From contig SXNL01000369.1 in NCBI GenBank assembly GCA_005777185.1, positions 1 through 40,062 on the forward strand: a stretch of DNA of 40,062 nt. The letters run 5' to 3'. A program made the translations under genes and the position numbers. The notes under the pieces were generated by a model, which ran no database searches, had not been told where the DNA came from, and saw nothing but the letters and a program-made list of their open reading frames with translations. The stretch's first letter is position 1; every line of letters begins with the position of its first letter. This stretch comes from Myxococcales bacterium (GTDB taxonomy: Bacteria; Myxococcota_A; Polyangia; Polyangiales; Polyangiaceae). Below, in pieces: positions 1 through 8,297 of this stretch.

Positions 1-120
1 CGCCGTGGCCTCCGCGTCGTTCGCCTCGAGAACGCACGACTGAACCGGGAGACCCCGCGAGAGGCGATTCTCCCGTTCACATGCCCCCTCTCCCTTCAGG
101 GAGAGGGGGACGGGGGGTGA
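1..120 (+). CDS. C-terminal end of a DUF559-like (Vsr-type endonuclease fold) protein, cut by the window edge
   Basis: Frame 1 is open from base 1 to a TGA at 118-120. The first 24 or so residues (GLRVVRLENARLN, then RETPREAIL) resemble the end of the DUF559 domain, where a strand of the form GxRVxRF/LxN is followed by a short helix. The last residues are encoded by the palindromic repeat at 84-109, so the coding frame appears to run into a repeat and stop just after it. DUF559 proteins are small and related to very-short-patch-repair endonucleases. Only about 39 codons are visible, so the family call is tentative and the function is not established from this fragment. Confidence 0.45.
   Translation, partial: RRGLRVVRLENARLNRETPREAILPFTCPLSLQGEGDGG
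84..109. repeat. Perfect 11-bp inverted repeat (hairpin) of the CCCTCTCCC/GGGAGAGGG type
   Basis: The left arm CCCCCTCTCCC (84-94) and right arm GGGAGAGGGGG (99-109) are perfectly complementary around a TTCA loop. They are followed by ACGGGGGGTGAGG, a tail that often accompanies this kind of dispersed intergenic repeat in GC-rich genomes (general knowledge, not checked). No T-tract follows on either strand, so an intrinsic terminator is less likely than a REP-like dispersed repeat. Only one copy is in the window. Confidence 0.7.
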
Positions 121-201
121 GGTCTGCGCCGGCGCCCCACCACCTCCACGGAACCTCTTCGCGCGCGAAGCGCGACGGGTGGGGGCACCCTCGCTCCAAC
201 G

Positions 202-223
202 AATGCCTTATCCGATCGGCATT
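202..223 (-). terminator. Weak stem-loop just after the histidine kinase gene
   Basis: AATGCC (202-207) and GGCATT (218-223) form a 6-bp stem with a 10-nt loop, starting 4 nt beyond the histidine kinase stop codon on the minus strand. There is no U-tract. It could help end transcription of the kinase operon but is too weak to be sure. Confidence 0.25.
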
Positions 224-227
224 GGCG

Positions 228-1580
228 CTAGACCTTCCGCGGCAGGAAGATCGCGACCTCCGTCCCCTGCCCCGGCTCGCTCTTGATCTTCACCGTCCCA
301 CCGAGCGCACGCACGAGCCCGTACGCCGCCGACAGGCCCATGCCGCCGCCGCCCCGCGCCCTGCCGCCGCCGAGCGTCGTGTAGACGCTCTCCGCCTTCT
401 CGCGCGTGAAGTACGGATCGAACACGCGAGCCAGGTCCTTCTCGTCGATGCCCTTCCCCTCATCCGCCACCGACAGCACGACGCTGCCAGCCTCCTCCTT
501 GACGCGGGCGGTGATGGTGCCTCCCGCGGGCATCGACTCGACGGCGTTCTTCGAGATCTGGAACAGGGCCTCCGCGAGCGCGGAGACGTGGCAGCTGACC
601 GCGGCGATCTCTCCCTCGTACCTCCTGTCGACGACGACCCCCGAGCGGGCGCGTCCGATCGCGCTCTCGAGCGCGAAGTCGAGCATGGCGGCCACGTCGG
701 CGGGCTCGAGCTCGTCGTCCGCGGCCATCGCGAAGCGGCGCAGCCGATCGATCGTGCGCTTGATGCGGCCGAGTCCCCCGCGGGCCTTCTCGACGAGATC
801 CCGCGCGCGCTCCGGATCGGCCTTGTGCGCGGCGTCGAGCGACACCTGCGAGACGGCGAGGGCGTTGTTGAGCTCGTGCGCGATCCCTCCCACGAGGACA
901 CGGAGAGCCTCGAGCTTCTCGGCGATGACGAGCTCCTCCTGGTGGCCACGCAGGCGTTGCAGGAAGATCCGCAGCTTCTCGCTCCGGCGAAACGCCGCCA
1001 GCACACGCCGACGTCGCGCCCGCGCCCAGGTCACCGCGAACACCACCAGGGGGGCCGCGCCGAGCCACAGGTGCGGGGAGGCGTGGTGGCCCGCGATCAC
1101 GATCGCGACAGGGAACGCCGCGCCGAGGGCGAGGCTGGCCGCAGGGCCGAGCGGTAGCGAGAACGCGCCCGCCGTGAGCACGACGAGGGCGAACGCGAAG
1201 TGAACGTCGTCGCGGCGCGCCGCGACAGCGAGGCACAGCGCCGCGAGGACCGGCGTCGCGACGGCGAGGACGTGGAGAGCCGCCACCTTTCTTCGCAGCG
1301 GTCGCGCGAGGAGCAGCGCCCCCCCCCCGACCAGCGCCCCGGAGGCCAGGGGGAGCAGCGCTCCGGCACGCCGGGCTCCGCCGGCCTCCATCACCAGGGC
1401 ACCCGCGAAGATCGCGGCGATCAGGCCGGCCAGCGGCAGCACCGCCCGGGCGAGGCGGACCCGCTCGCGCTCGAGGTACCGCGCCCTCACCTCGCGTCGA
1501 TCGCCCGCAGCGCGCGAGACCCTGTCCGCCGCGTCGCGAAGCGCCTGGGGCGGCCTGAGCGAGACCTCCGCGCGCTTCAT
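228..1580 (-). CDS. Membrane-bound sensor histidine kinase
   Basis: A 450-residue HisKA/HATPase_c kinase with no recognisable periplasmic sensor domain. Residues from about 45 to 195 are hydrophobic and read as about six membrane helices, so sensing probably occurs in or near the membrane. The H-box is GGIAHELNNALAVSQ with phospho-acceptor His235. The ATPase domain follows with N-box KNAVESMP, G1 box DEGKGID, F-box FDPYFTRE and a G2 box GGGGMGLS. The Gly/Arg-rich stretch just before the G2 box is unusually long. No response regulator is adjacent. The ATG directly abuts the TAG of the upstream TPR/PEGA gene, so it is probably the last gene of a kinase/TPR/kinase operon. The signal sensed is unknown. 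Confidence 0.9.
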   Translation of the reverse strand: MKRAEVSLRPPQALRDAADRVSRAAGDRREVRARYLERERVRLARAVLPLAGLIAAIFAGALVMEAGGARRAGALLPLASGALVGGGALLLARPLRRKVAALHVLAVATPVLAALCLAVAARRDDVHFAFALVVLTAGAFSLPLGPAASLALGAAFPVAIVIAGHHASPHLWLGAAPLVVFAVTWARARRRRVLAAFRRSEKLRIFLQRLRGHQEELVIAEKLEALRVLVGGIAHELNNALAVSQVSLDAAHKADPERARDLVEKARGGLGRIKRTIDRLRRFAMAADDELEPADVAAMLDFALESAIGRARSGVVVDRRYEGEIAAVSCHVSALAEALFQISKNAVESMPAGGTITARVKEEAGSVVLSVADEGKGIDEKDLARVFDPYFTREKAESVYTTLGGGRARGGGGMGLSAAYGLVRALGGTVKIKSEPGQGTEVAIFLPRKV

Positions 1581-2462
1581 CTACGGGCTCCCGCGCGCGA
1601 TCTCCCGCGCACGCGCCGTGGAGGAGGACCGCGGCCGGTCCACGAACAGGAGGTAGATCCCCGCCCCCACGCTCAGGATCCCCACGAGGAACGCCACGTC
1701 CGCCGCCGTGCGGAACGTGACGCCCTCCCTGCGCGTGGCCGCGTCCTGGTAGTGGCCGCTGCCTGGCTCGTTGTAGTCGCTCGCGAGCGAGCGGGCTCTC
1801 AGCCCCGAGTACGCGCCCACGCCGAGCGCCGCAACGCCGGTGCCCGCCAGCGCGAGGCCAAGCGGGCTCGGTCCCGCCTCGCCCCCGTCGAGAGGGATCT
1901 CCCTCCGCACGGGCGTGAGCGTGCGACGCACCTCCACGGGCGCCGCGGGATCGGTCACCTCGAACGACACGTCGGCGGGGGCGTGGCCCTCGTACGAGGC
2001 AACGAGCCGGTGGCGCCCGAGTGCGAGGCGGACGTCCGTGAAGCGTCCCGACGCGACCGCGGCGTCCTGCCCGTCGATGCGGACGCGCGCACCCGTGGGC
2101 TCGATGCGCACGCGCGCGGTCCCGAGGTGGGTCCGCGTCTCTGCGAGGGCGCGGCGGGCGCCCTCGACCTCGTCGGCAGGCGCGCCCCCGTCGTCGGAGA
2201 GGAAGCGGGCGAGGTCGCGCTCGGCCTGCACGTAGTCGCCCACCTTGAGACGCGCGGTGCCCAGGTTGAGGAGGATGCTCGGGTGCGGGAAGAGCTCGTA
2301 CGCGCGCTCGAACGCCTCCTTCGCCGCCTTGAAGTTCTCCTGCCGCACGAGCTCGACGCCCCGCCTGAACTGCGCGCGCGACTCCTCGCGCCCGTCGGCG
2401 AGTGCCGCGGAAGGCAGCGTGAACGTCAGGGCCGTCACGAGAACGGCGAGCCTCGCGCGCAT
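1581..2462 (-). CDS. Exported TPR/PEGA-domain envelope protein
   Basis: 293 residues. A cleavable signal peptide (about 1-22, ending PSAALADG) is followed by TPR-like helices (motifs FRRGVELVRQENFKAAKEAF and LLNLGTARLKVGDYVQAERD). A PEGA-like beta domain comes next (about 115-175, ARVRIEPTGARVRIDGQDAA), then two C-terminal hydrophobic segments (about 200-220 and 255-275). This layout is frequent in myxobacterial proteins encoded beside Hanks-type kinases. The gene lies 4 bp after the Ser/Thr kinase gene and abuts the histidine kinase gene, which implies co-transcription. It may be a scaffold or kinase partner in the envelope; this is inferred from context. A decayed gene of similar layout lies at 16103. 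Confidence 0.8.
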   Translation of the reverse strand: MRARLAVLVTALTFTLPSAALADGREESRAQFRRGVELVRQENFKAAKEAFERAYELFPHPSILLNLGTARLKVGDYVQAERDLARFLSDDGGAPADEVEGARRALAETRTHLGTARVRIEPTGARVRIDGQDAAVASGRFTDVRLALGRHRLVASYEGHAPADVSFEVTDPAAPVEVRRTLTPVRREIPLDGGEAGPSPLGLALAGTGVAALGVGAYSGLRARSLASDYNEPGSGHYQDAATRREGVTFRTAADVAFLVGILSVGAGIYLLFVDRPRSSSTARAREIARGSP

Positions 2463-2466
2463 CCCC

Positions 2467-3750
2467 TCAGTACCTCGGCTCCTCGGTGATGCCGCCCGCG
2501 CCCTTCGGCCTCACCTTCTTGTCGGAACGGGGCAGCCGCGCGCCGCCCCGTGGCGGTACGCCGACCGACGCGACGGGCGGCGTGGGCCCGAGCTCGATCG
2601 TGGACTCCTGCTTCTCGACGTGGGCGGGTGCCGTGCCGCTCGTGCTCGGCGCGAAGGCCGCCACCTCGGACAGCTGCGCGGGTGCCTGCAGGCCGTCGAC
2701 GTGCGGCGTGCGCGCCTTGATGCCGACGACCACCCCGATGATCGCCAGACATCCGACCCCGAGCGTCGCCACCGCGACGAGCATCCAGAGCCTCGCGCCG
2801 CGGCCCCCCGCGTGCCTCGTGAGCGTCCCCGCCGTCCTCGCGCCTCGGGTCTGGGCGATCAACGACTCGGGCGACGGTGGCACGGCGCGCGGCAGCACGG
2901 TGGCGGCTCCGAGCGCGCGCCAGGCCTTGAGCAGCTCCTGCGCGGACGCGAAGCGGTCCGCCGGTCTACGCGCGAGGGCACGCGAGACGAGGGCGTCGAG
3001 CGCCGCCGGGATCGGAACCAGCGCGAGGTCGCTCAGCTTGCGCGCGGGGTTCTCGAGCTTCGACGCGATGAGGGCGACCTGACCCTGCGCCTCGTGGGCG
3101 AGCCGCCCCGTGAGCATCTCGAAGACCACCATCCCCCACGAGTACAGATCGGCCCGCTCGTCGACCCTGGCCGCGCCCCGGATCTGCTCCGGCGCCATGT
3201 ACGCGATCGTCCCGAGGGCCTCGCCCGTCTCCGTGAGGTGCTCGGCGTCGTGCGTGTCGAGCTTGCAGATCCCGAAATCGAGGATCATCGCGCGCTCGCG
3301 CTCCCCCTCCCACGACGCCAGGAACACGTTCCCTGGCTTCAGATCGCGGTGGATGACGCCCGCCGTGTGGGCGTCGATGAGGCCGCGCAGGATGTCCTCC
3401 CCGTGGACGCGCACCTCGTCCCACGAGAGCGCCGTCCGCTCGCGGAGGCGCCGCCCGAGCGACTCGCCGTGGAGCCGCTCCATCACGAGGAACAGCTCCC
3501 CCTCCCCGGTCTCCGCGACCTCGAGGAGGCGCGGCGCGAAGGCGCTCTGGACCCTCGCGGCGGCCTCGGCCTCCCGCCGGAGTCGCGCCCGGAGCGTCTC
3601 GTCGAAGTGTTCGCGGTGCACGAGCTTGATGGCGACGTCCTGGCCGGATACGAGGTGCGTCGCCGCATGGACCTCGCCCATCCCCCCCCGGCCGATGAGG
3701 GCGTCGAGGCGGTAGGTGCCATTCAGGACGTCACCCGGCGCGTGGCTCAA
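2467..3750 (-). CDS. Hanks-type Ser/Thr protein kinase with one transmembrane anchor
   Basis: 427 residues. The kinase domain (about 13-275) has the glycine loop GRGGMGEV (20-27), ATP-binding Lys42 in VAIK, catalytic Asp136 in HRDLKPGN, metal-binding Asp158 in DFG, and the activation-segment end GTIAYMAPEQ, so it should be active. A transmembrane helix follows (about 315-340, LWMLVAVATLGVGCLAIIG). The roughly 85-residue tail is rich in Ala/Pro/Thr and ends in basic residues. The start is a TTG (3750-3748) placed by the promoter just upstream; no good Shine-Dalgarno site is seen. It heads an operon with the TPR/PEGA and histidine kinase genes, so a Ser/Thr kinase and a two-component kinase may be linked in one pathway. 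Substrates are unknown. Confidence 0.9.
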   Translation of the reverse strand: MSHAPGDVLNGTYRLDALIGRGGMGEVHAATHLVSGQDVAIKLVHREHFDETLRARLRREAEAAARVQSAFAPRLLEVAETGEGELFLVMERLHGESLGRRLRERTALSWDEVRVHGEDILRGLIDAHTAGVIHRDLKPGNVFLASWEGERERAMILDFGICKLDTHDAEHLTETGEALGTIAYMAPEQIRGAARVDERADLYSWGMVVFEMLTGRLAHEAQGQVALIASKLENPARKLSDLALVPIPAALDALVSRALARRPADRFASAQELLKAWRALGAATVLPRAVPPSPESLIAQTRGARTAGTLTRHAGGRGARLWMLVAVATLGVGCLAIIGVVVGIKARTPHVDGLQAPAQLSEVAAFAPSTSGTAPAHVEKQESTIELGPTPPVASVGVPPRGGARLPRSDKKVRPKGAGGITEEPRY

Positions 3751-3759
3751 GACCCGGGG

Positions 3760-3768
3760 AGTATAGCA
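3760..3768 (-). promoter_or_regulatory. Extended -10 promoter for the Ser/Thr kinase operon
   Basis: The minus strand reads TGCTATACT, a full TGn extended -10 with a 5/6 match to TATAAT. It ends 9 nt before the TTG start, so the transcript should begin within about 3 nt of the start codon. No convincing -35 is visible, as expected for an extended -10. It overlaps the short gap after the acyl-CoA ligase gene. Confidence 0.55.
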
Positions 3769-3774
3769 CCAGGG

Positions 3775-5442
3775 CTACGCCAGCCTGAGATCGCGCTTGA
3801 GCACCTTGCCGGTGGGGTTGCGCGGGAGGGCGTCGAGGAACACGAAGTCGCGCGGCACCTTCGGACCGGCCAGCCGCTCCTTCGTCCACAGCTTGAGCGT
3901 ACCCTCGTCGATCTGGCTCGGCGGCCGACGCACCACGAAGGCGCGCACGCGCTCGCCCCACTCCGGATCGGGTACGCCGACGACAGCGACCTCCGCGAGC
4001 TCGGGGTGCGCCTCGAGGACGCCCTCGACCTCGGCGGGGTAGACGTTGGTGCCCCCGGAGATGATCATGTCGCGCTTGCGCCCGTCGATGAAGTAGCGGC
4101 CGCCGTGATCGCGCCGCGCGAGGTCGCCGACGGAGAAGTAGCCGTCCCGCATGCTGTCCCTCGTGGCGCCCTCGTCGTTGTGGTACCCGGCGACGAGGAA
4201 GTTGTTCTTCACGAACAGCTCGCCCGTTCCGGTCGTCGGGCGACCCTCGTCATCGAGCAGGCGGATGTCGTTTCCCGGGAGCGGCCGCCCGATCGTGCCG
4301 GGGGCCGCGCGGAGATCATCGGGTGTCGCGAGGGTCACGAGCCCCGTCTCCGTCGCGCCGTAGAAGTTGAACAGGATGTCCCCGAACCGGTCCATGAACT
4401 CGATGGCCAGAGGGCCCGGGAGCGGCGCGCCCCCGGCGAAGACGAGCCGGAGCGATCGGGCGTCGAAGCCGCGAAGCTCGTCGTCGCCGAGCGCGAGCAC
4501 GCGATGCAGCATCGTGGGAACGACCGCGGTCGAGGTCACCCTGTGACGCGCGACGAGCTCGAGGAACGTCCGCGGCTTGAACTCGTCCATGAGGACGACC
4601 GTGCACCCGAGGATGTGGGACAGGGTCAGGAACCCGAACGCCGTCGAGTGGTACAGCGGGCAGGTGACGAGGTGCACGTCGTCGCAGCGCATCGGCGTCG
4701 ACCCGATGAAGCGGAACGCGGCGGGCAGTGTGTCCTTGGGGAACTTGCGCACGGCCCCCTTCGGCCGGCCGGTGGTGCACGACGTGTAGATCACGACGGC
4801 GGCGTCGTCCTCCGACCCGGCCTCGGCGACGAAGGGCGTGGTACGTGCATCATACAAGCTGTCGACCGCGACGGCCCCGTCGACGCCGGGTCCGCGCACG
4901 AAGACGTTCCTGCGGAGCGCGTCCGAGATCTCCGCGCCACGCACCACCGGGACGAGCTCGGGATCGGTCAGGAGGGCGGACGCACCCGAGTGGTTCGCCA
5001 GGTACGACAGCTCCGCCGAGGTCGAGCGCCACGAGATCGCCACGGCGCGCGCGCCCATGCGCGCGGCGGCGAGCGACATCTCCACGAGCTCGATCGAGTT
5101 GTGCAGCATCAGGATGACGCTCTGCCCACGACCGAAGCCGCGCGCGCGCAGGCCGTGCGCGAGCCGGTCGACGCGCCGGTCGAGCTCGGCGAAGGTGAAG
5201 GATCGCGCGCCGCCGATGATCGCCGGCTTGTCCGGCGTGTTGGCGGCGTGGATGCGGTAGATCTGCGACGGGTTCTGGGACCCCGAGATCTGCACCCGCA
5301 CGAGGGCGACGAGGCCGCGACGGTTCAGCTCCCACATCAGGCCGGTGGTCCGCGCCATGTTCAGGGACGCCCGCGTGCGCTCCGGCGCGCCCTTGGCCGA
5401 GTCCCGGATCTCCGTCCACTTCTTCTGCAAGGTCTCGCGCAT
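3775..5442 (-). CDS. Acyl-CoA synthetase (AMP-forming, ANL superfamily)
   Basis: 555 residues, the usual length for a fatty-acyl or steroid-acid CoA ligase. It activates a carboxylate to acyl-AMP and then acyl-CoA. Motifs visible: P-loop [11 protein letters not shown] (Cys222 replaces the usual Gly of YTSGTTG), the A5-type motif FYGATETG, the A7 region [11 protein letters not shown], a hinge around DGRKRDMI, and the C-terminal catalytic Lys in [11 protein letters not shown] roughly 50-residue N-terminal extension precedes the standard fold, as in FATP/FadD6/FadD17-like enzymes. It is divergent from nadA and upstream of the kinase operon. It is outside the region with KstR-like sites but could supply acyl-CoAs to the same catabolism. 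The substrate cannot be read from the sequence. Confidence 0.85.
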   Translation of the reverse strand: MRETLQKKWTEIRDSAKGAPERTRASLNMARTTGLMWELNRRGLVALVRVQISGSQNPSQIYRIHAANTPDKPAIIGGARSFTFAELDRRVDRLAHGLRARGFGRGQSVILMLHNSIELVEMSLAAARMGARAVAISWRSTSAELSYLANHSGASALLTDPELVPVVRGAEISDALRRNVFVRGPGVDGAVAVDSLYDARTTPFVAEAGSEDDAAVVIYTSCTTGRPKGAVRKFPKDTLPAAFRFIGSTPMRCDDVHLVTCPLYHSTAFGFLTLSHILGCTVVLMDEFKPRTFLELVARHRVTSTAVVPTMLHRVLALGDDELRGFDARSLRLVFAGGAPLPGPLAIEFMDRFGDILFNFYGATETGLVTLATPDDLRAAPGTIGRPLPGNDIRLLDDEGRPTTGTGELFVKNNFLVAGYHNDEGATRDSMRDGYFSVGDLARRDHGGRYFIDGRKRDMIISGGTNVYPAEVEGVLEAHPELAEVAVVGVPDPEWGERVRAFVVRRPPSQIDEGTLKLWTKERLAGPKVPRDFVFLDALPRNPTGKVLKRDLRLA

Positions 5443-5471
5443 GCGGCGCCCGAGCGTACTTCGGTCCAGGC

Positions 5472-5500
5472 TTGAGGGAAAACGATTCCGGCCCTACCTT
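5472..5500 (+). promoter_or_regulatory. Sigma-70-type promoter for nadA, probably leaderless
   Basis: TTGAGG (5472-5477), a 17-bp spacer and TACCTT (5495-5500). The ATG at 5507 follows after exactly 6 nt, which places the expected transcription start on the A of the start codon. There is no Shine-Dalgarno site. Predicted by eye. Confidence 0.5.
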
Positions 5501-5506
5501 CGCGGG

Positions 5507-6490
5507 ATGGTGACGCGCACGCTCCCGATCGCTGGCCGGCAGCCCCCGAGGCCGGTGGACCCGTCGCTCGATCTCGAGGCCGAGATCGCCCGTCTGAAGA
5601 ACGAGCGGAGCGCGACCATCCTCGCCCACTACTACCAGGACTCCGAGATCCAGGACGTGGCCGACTTCATCGGTGACTCGCTCCAGCTCGCGCAGGCCGC
5701 GAAGAAGACGGAGGCGAAGGTCATCTGCTTCGCGGGTGTGCACTTCAGGGCCGAGACGGCGAAGATCCTGAACCCCGACCGCGAGGTCGTCGTGCCCGAC
5801 CTCGAGGCGGGCTGCTCGCTCGCCGACGGCTGCCCCGGCGCGAAGTTCGCCGCGTGGAAGGCGCGCTTCCCCGGCGCCGTCGCCGTCACGTACATCAACT
5901 GCTCCGCCGAGGTGAAGGCCCTCTCCGACTACATCGTGACGTCCAGCAACGCGGAGAAGATCGTGGCGCAGATCCCGCGCGACCGGACGATCCTCTTCGC
6001 GCCCGACAGGAACCTCGGCGCGTACCTCGCGAAGAAGCTCGACCGACCGATGGAGATCTGGCAGGGCAGCTGCATCGTGCACGACACGTTCAGCGAACGG
6101 AAGCTCATCGCGCTCAAGGAGCGCAACCCCACGGCGCTCGTGCTCGCGCACCCCGAGTGCGAGGAGCCGATCCTCCGGATGGCGGACTTCGTGGGCTCGA
6201 CGACGGGCATCCTGAAGTACGCGACGGGGAGCCCCGCCACGACCTTCATCGTCGTGACCGAGCCCGGCATCCTCCACCAGATGCAGAAGGCCGCCCCCGG
6301 GAAGACCTTCATCGCCGCCCCGCCCGAGGCGAACTGCGCGTGCAACGAGTGCCCGCACATGAAGAAGAACACGCTCGAGAAGGTCTACCTCGCGCTCCGC
6401 GACCTCGAGCCGAAGCTCGTGATGCGCCCCGATCTGATCGAGAAGGCCCGCGTGCCGATCGACCGGATGCTGGCGCTATCGGCGAGCTAG
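5507..6490 (+). CDS. nadA: Quinolinate synthase A
   Basis: 327 residues. It condenses iminoaspartate with dihydroxyacetone phosphate to quinolinate in de novo NAD synthesis. Family hallmarks are visible: [20 protein letters not shown] near the N-terminus, [14 protein letters not shown], and PDRNLGAYL. The [4Fe-4S] ligand candidates are Cys in YINCSAE, in HPECEEP and in the [11 protein letters not shown] region. The frame is open further upstream, but homology begins after this ATG and the promoter at 5472-5500 fits it. nadB and nadC are not adjacent. It converges on the steroid dehydrogenase-like gene, and the two stop codons share the tetranucleotide CTAG (6487-6490). Confidence 0.95.
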   Translation: MVTRTLPIAGRQPPRPVDPSLDLEAEIARLKNERSATILAHYYQDSEIQDVADFIGDSLQLAQAAKKTEAKVICFAGVHFRAETAKILNPDREVVVPDLEAGCSLADGCPGAKFAAWKARFPGAVAVTYINCSAEVKALSDYIVTSSNAEKIVAQIPRDRTILFAPDRNLGAYLAKKLDRPMEIWQGSCIVHDTFSERKLIALKERNPTALVLAHPECEEPILRMADFVGSTTGILKYATGSPATTFIVVTEPGILHQMQKAAPGKTFIAAPPEANCACNECPHMKKNTLEKVYLALRDLEPKLVMRPDLIEKARVPIDRMLALSAS

Positions 6491-8223
6491 GGCACGCGAG
6501 CGTACTGCGGCACCGCCGTCTCGGCCGCCGCCTCCGCCGCAAGGAAGGCGAAGCACATCGCGGGACCGATCGTGCCACCCGCCCCCGGGTAGGTGCGGCC
6601 CATGATGGAAGCGCTCGTGTTGCCCGCCGCGTAGAGGCCGGTCACGACCGCGCCGCTCGCGTCGAGCACGCGGCCGCGCGTGTCCGTGACGAGGCCGCCC
6701 TTGGTCCCGAGATCGCCGGGGAAGAGCGGGATCGCGTAGTACGGGGCGCGGTCGAGGGGCGCCATGCACGGGTTGGGCTTCACGCGATCGTCGCCGTAGT
6801 AACGATCGGACGCGCTGTCACCGCGCCCGTGGTCCTCGTCCTTCCCGCGGCGCGCCATCTCGTTGTACCGCGCGACGGTCGCGGCGAGGCTCGCGGGCGG
6901 GACCGAGATCTTCGCGGCGAGATCCTCGATCGAGCCTGCCTTCACGAGGAACTGCTCGCGGAGGCGGCGCCCGAGCGAGCGATCCGGCATCGCCTTGCCA
7001 GGCGCCACCGGGCCCGCGATGTAACTGTGCCGGTAACGCGCGTCGAACACCATCCAGCCCGGGATCGCGTCGCCCGTCCTCTTCTGGTCCGCGTACATGG
7101 CGGTGACGACGTCGACGTACGGACCGGCCTCGTTCGTGAAGCGCCGTCCCTGTCGGTTGACGAAGATCCCGCCGGGCAGGCTCTTCTCCACGACGAGCAC
7201 CCAGCCGCTCTTCGCCCCGGGGAACTGCGTGACGGGCGTCCACCATGCCTCGTCCATGAGCGCGAGCGCGCCGCCGGCCGCGGCGCCGCACCGGATCGCG
7301 TCCCCCGTGTTGTGCTCGCTGCCGGCCGTCCACTCGATCGAGGCCGGCTTCGGACCGTGCTCGTCGCGCATGGCGAGGTTGCGCTCGAACCCGCCCGCGG
7401 CCAGGAGAACGCCCCGGCGCGCCTCGATCCGGATCTGCTCACCGTCCCGCTCGACGACGGCGCCGAGGACGCGACGGTCCGCGACATCGACGACGAGCTC
7501 GACGAGGGACGCGTTCAACCACACGGGCTTGCCGCGGTCCTTGAGCGACAGGAAGAGCCGCGCGACGAGCGCGTTGCCGTTCGTGAGGTACGTGTCGCGC
7601 CCCTTCGTGCGACGCCGCGCCGGCGCGCGGAGGAGGTACCGGAAGAAGAGCCACGCCATCAGGAGCAGGCCCGCGAGATCGAACACGATCATGCGCTTGG
7701 CGAGCCTCGCGGTGATCATGAAGCGGCCGAGGATGAGGGCGCTCGGCGCCGGCCTCCGGAGCGCCGCGAAGTCCTCGCCGAGCCGCGCGCCATCGAAGGG
7801 CGCGGGCTCGAGCGAACGGCCGCCGGGCTTCCCGCCGGGCGCCTCCGGGTAGTAGTCCGTGTACGCGTCCAGCGGCTCGACGCGGAGGTGCGTGTGCTCC
7901 TCGAACCAGGCCAGCATCCGCGGCGCGTGGTCGCGGTACGCGACGAGGTGGGCGTCCGACACGCCGCCCCCCGCCGCTTTCGTGATGTGCCTCAGGTACT
8001 CGAGCACCTCCGCGTCCGAGTCGTCGATCCCGGCGCGCCGCATGTGGGGGTTGTTGCCGACCCAGATCACGCCCCCGCTCATGGCGGTCGATCCGCCGTA
8101 GGCCTCACCCTTCTCGACGACGAGCACGTCGAGGCCGAGGTCCCTCCCGCGGATCGCCCCGGCCAGCCCAGCCGCGCCCGACCCCACGACGAGGAAGTCG
8201 ACCGAGCGATCGAAAGACGGCAT
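6487..8223 (-). CDS. kstD: 3-ketosteroid delta1-dehydrogenase-like flavoprotein
   Basis: 578 residues, of the FAD-dependent fumarate reductase/KstD family. KstD introduces the C1-C2 double bond into ring A of 3-ketosteroids, the step that with 9-alpha-hydroxylation opens ring B. Visible: FAD-binding start [17 protein letters not shown] and [20 protein letters not shown], the catalytic-region [17 protein letters not shown] (Tyr and Gly of the active site), and the C-terminal FAD motif [20 protein letters not shown], close to known KstD sequences. An unusual hydrophobic stretch at about 177-200 ([16 protein letters not shown]) suggests membrane association. It is divergent from the fadE operon, and a KstR-like site lies between them. 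The family also contains 4-ene dehydrogenases, so the exact substrate is not proven. Confidence 0.85.
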   Translation of the reverse strand: MPSFDRSVDFLVVGSGAAGLAGAIRGRDLGLDVLVVEKGEAYGGSTAMSGGVIWVGNNPHMRRAGIDDSDAEVLEYLRHITKAAGGGVSDAHLVAYRDHAPRMLAWFEEHTHLRVEPLDAYTDYYPEAPGGKPGGRSLEPAPFDGARLGEDFAALRRPAPSALILGRFMITARLAKRMIVFDLAGLLLMAWLFFRYLLRAPARRRTKGRDTYLTNGNALVARLFLSLKDRGKPVWLNASLVELVVDVADRRVLGAVVERDGEQIRIEARRGVLLAAGGFERNLAMRDEHGPKPASIEWTAGSEHNTGDAIRCGAAAGGALALMDEAWWTPVTQFPGAKSGWVLVVEKSLPGGIFVNRQGRRFTNEAGPYVDVVTAMYADQKRTGDAIPGWMVFDARYRHSYIAGPVAPGKAMPDRSLGRRLREQFLVKAGSIEDLAAKISVPPASLAATVARYNEMARRGKDEDHGRGDSASDRYYGDDRVKPNPCMAPLDRAPYYAIPLFPGDLGTKGGLVTDTRGRVLDASGAVVTGLYAAGNTSASIMGRTYPGAGGTIGPAMCFAFLAAEAAAETAVPQYARVP

Positions 8224-8243
8224 CGGGCGCCGAGGTTAGCGCG

Positions 8244-8272
8244 TTGACGCGTGGAGTAGAACATGTTTCATT
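8244..8272 (+). promoter_or_regulatory. Candidate promoter for the fadE-fadE-thiolase-fadD-lipE operon
   Basis: TTGACG (8244-8249), a 17-bp spacer and TTCATT (8267-8272). The KstR-like site at 8257-8270 lies in the spacer and overlaps the -10, so a bound repressor would block polymerase. The expected start leaves about 19 nt of leader. The -10 is a weak match. Confidence 0.4.
8257..8270. promoter_or_regulatory. KstR-like operator 1 (kstD / fadE operon)
   Basis: TAGAACATGTTTCA fits the mycobacterial KstR consensus TNNAACNNGTTNNA at every fixed position. Its core AACATGTT is identical to that of the two sites at 20092 and 20126. It lies in the 74-bp gap between the divergent kstD-like and fadE genes, so one site could control both directions. 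The consensus is recalled from the literature; binding is inferred. Confidence 0.65.
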
Positions 8273-8297
8273 CTGGCCAGGACGCCGTCGGCCGATC

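Noticed and set aside
84-109. Calling the 11-bp hairpin an intrinsic terminator
   Set aside because: No T-run on either side, and the sequence resembles a known kind of dispersed repeat.
2245-5475. Very long plus-strand open frame (over 1000 codons) opposite the kinase and ligase genes
   Set aside because: The product is Arg/Asp/Ala-rich without domains and lies antisense to genes with clear motifs; GC-rich DNA keeps antisense frames open.
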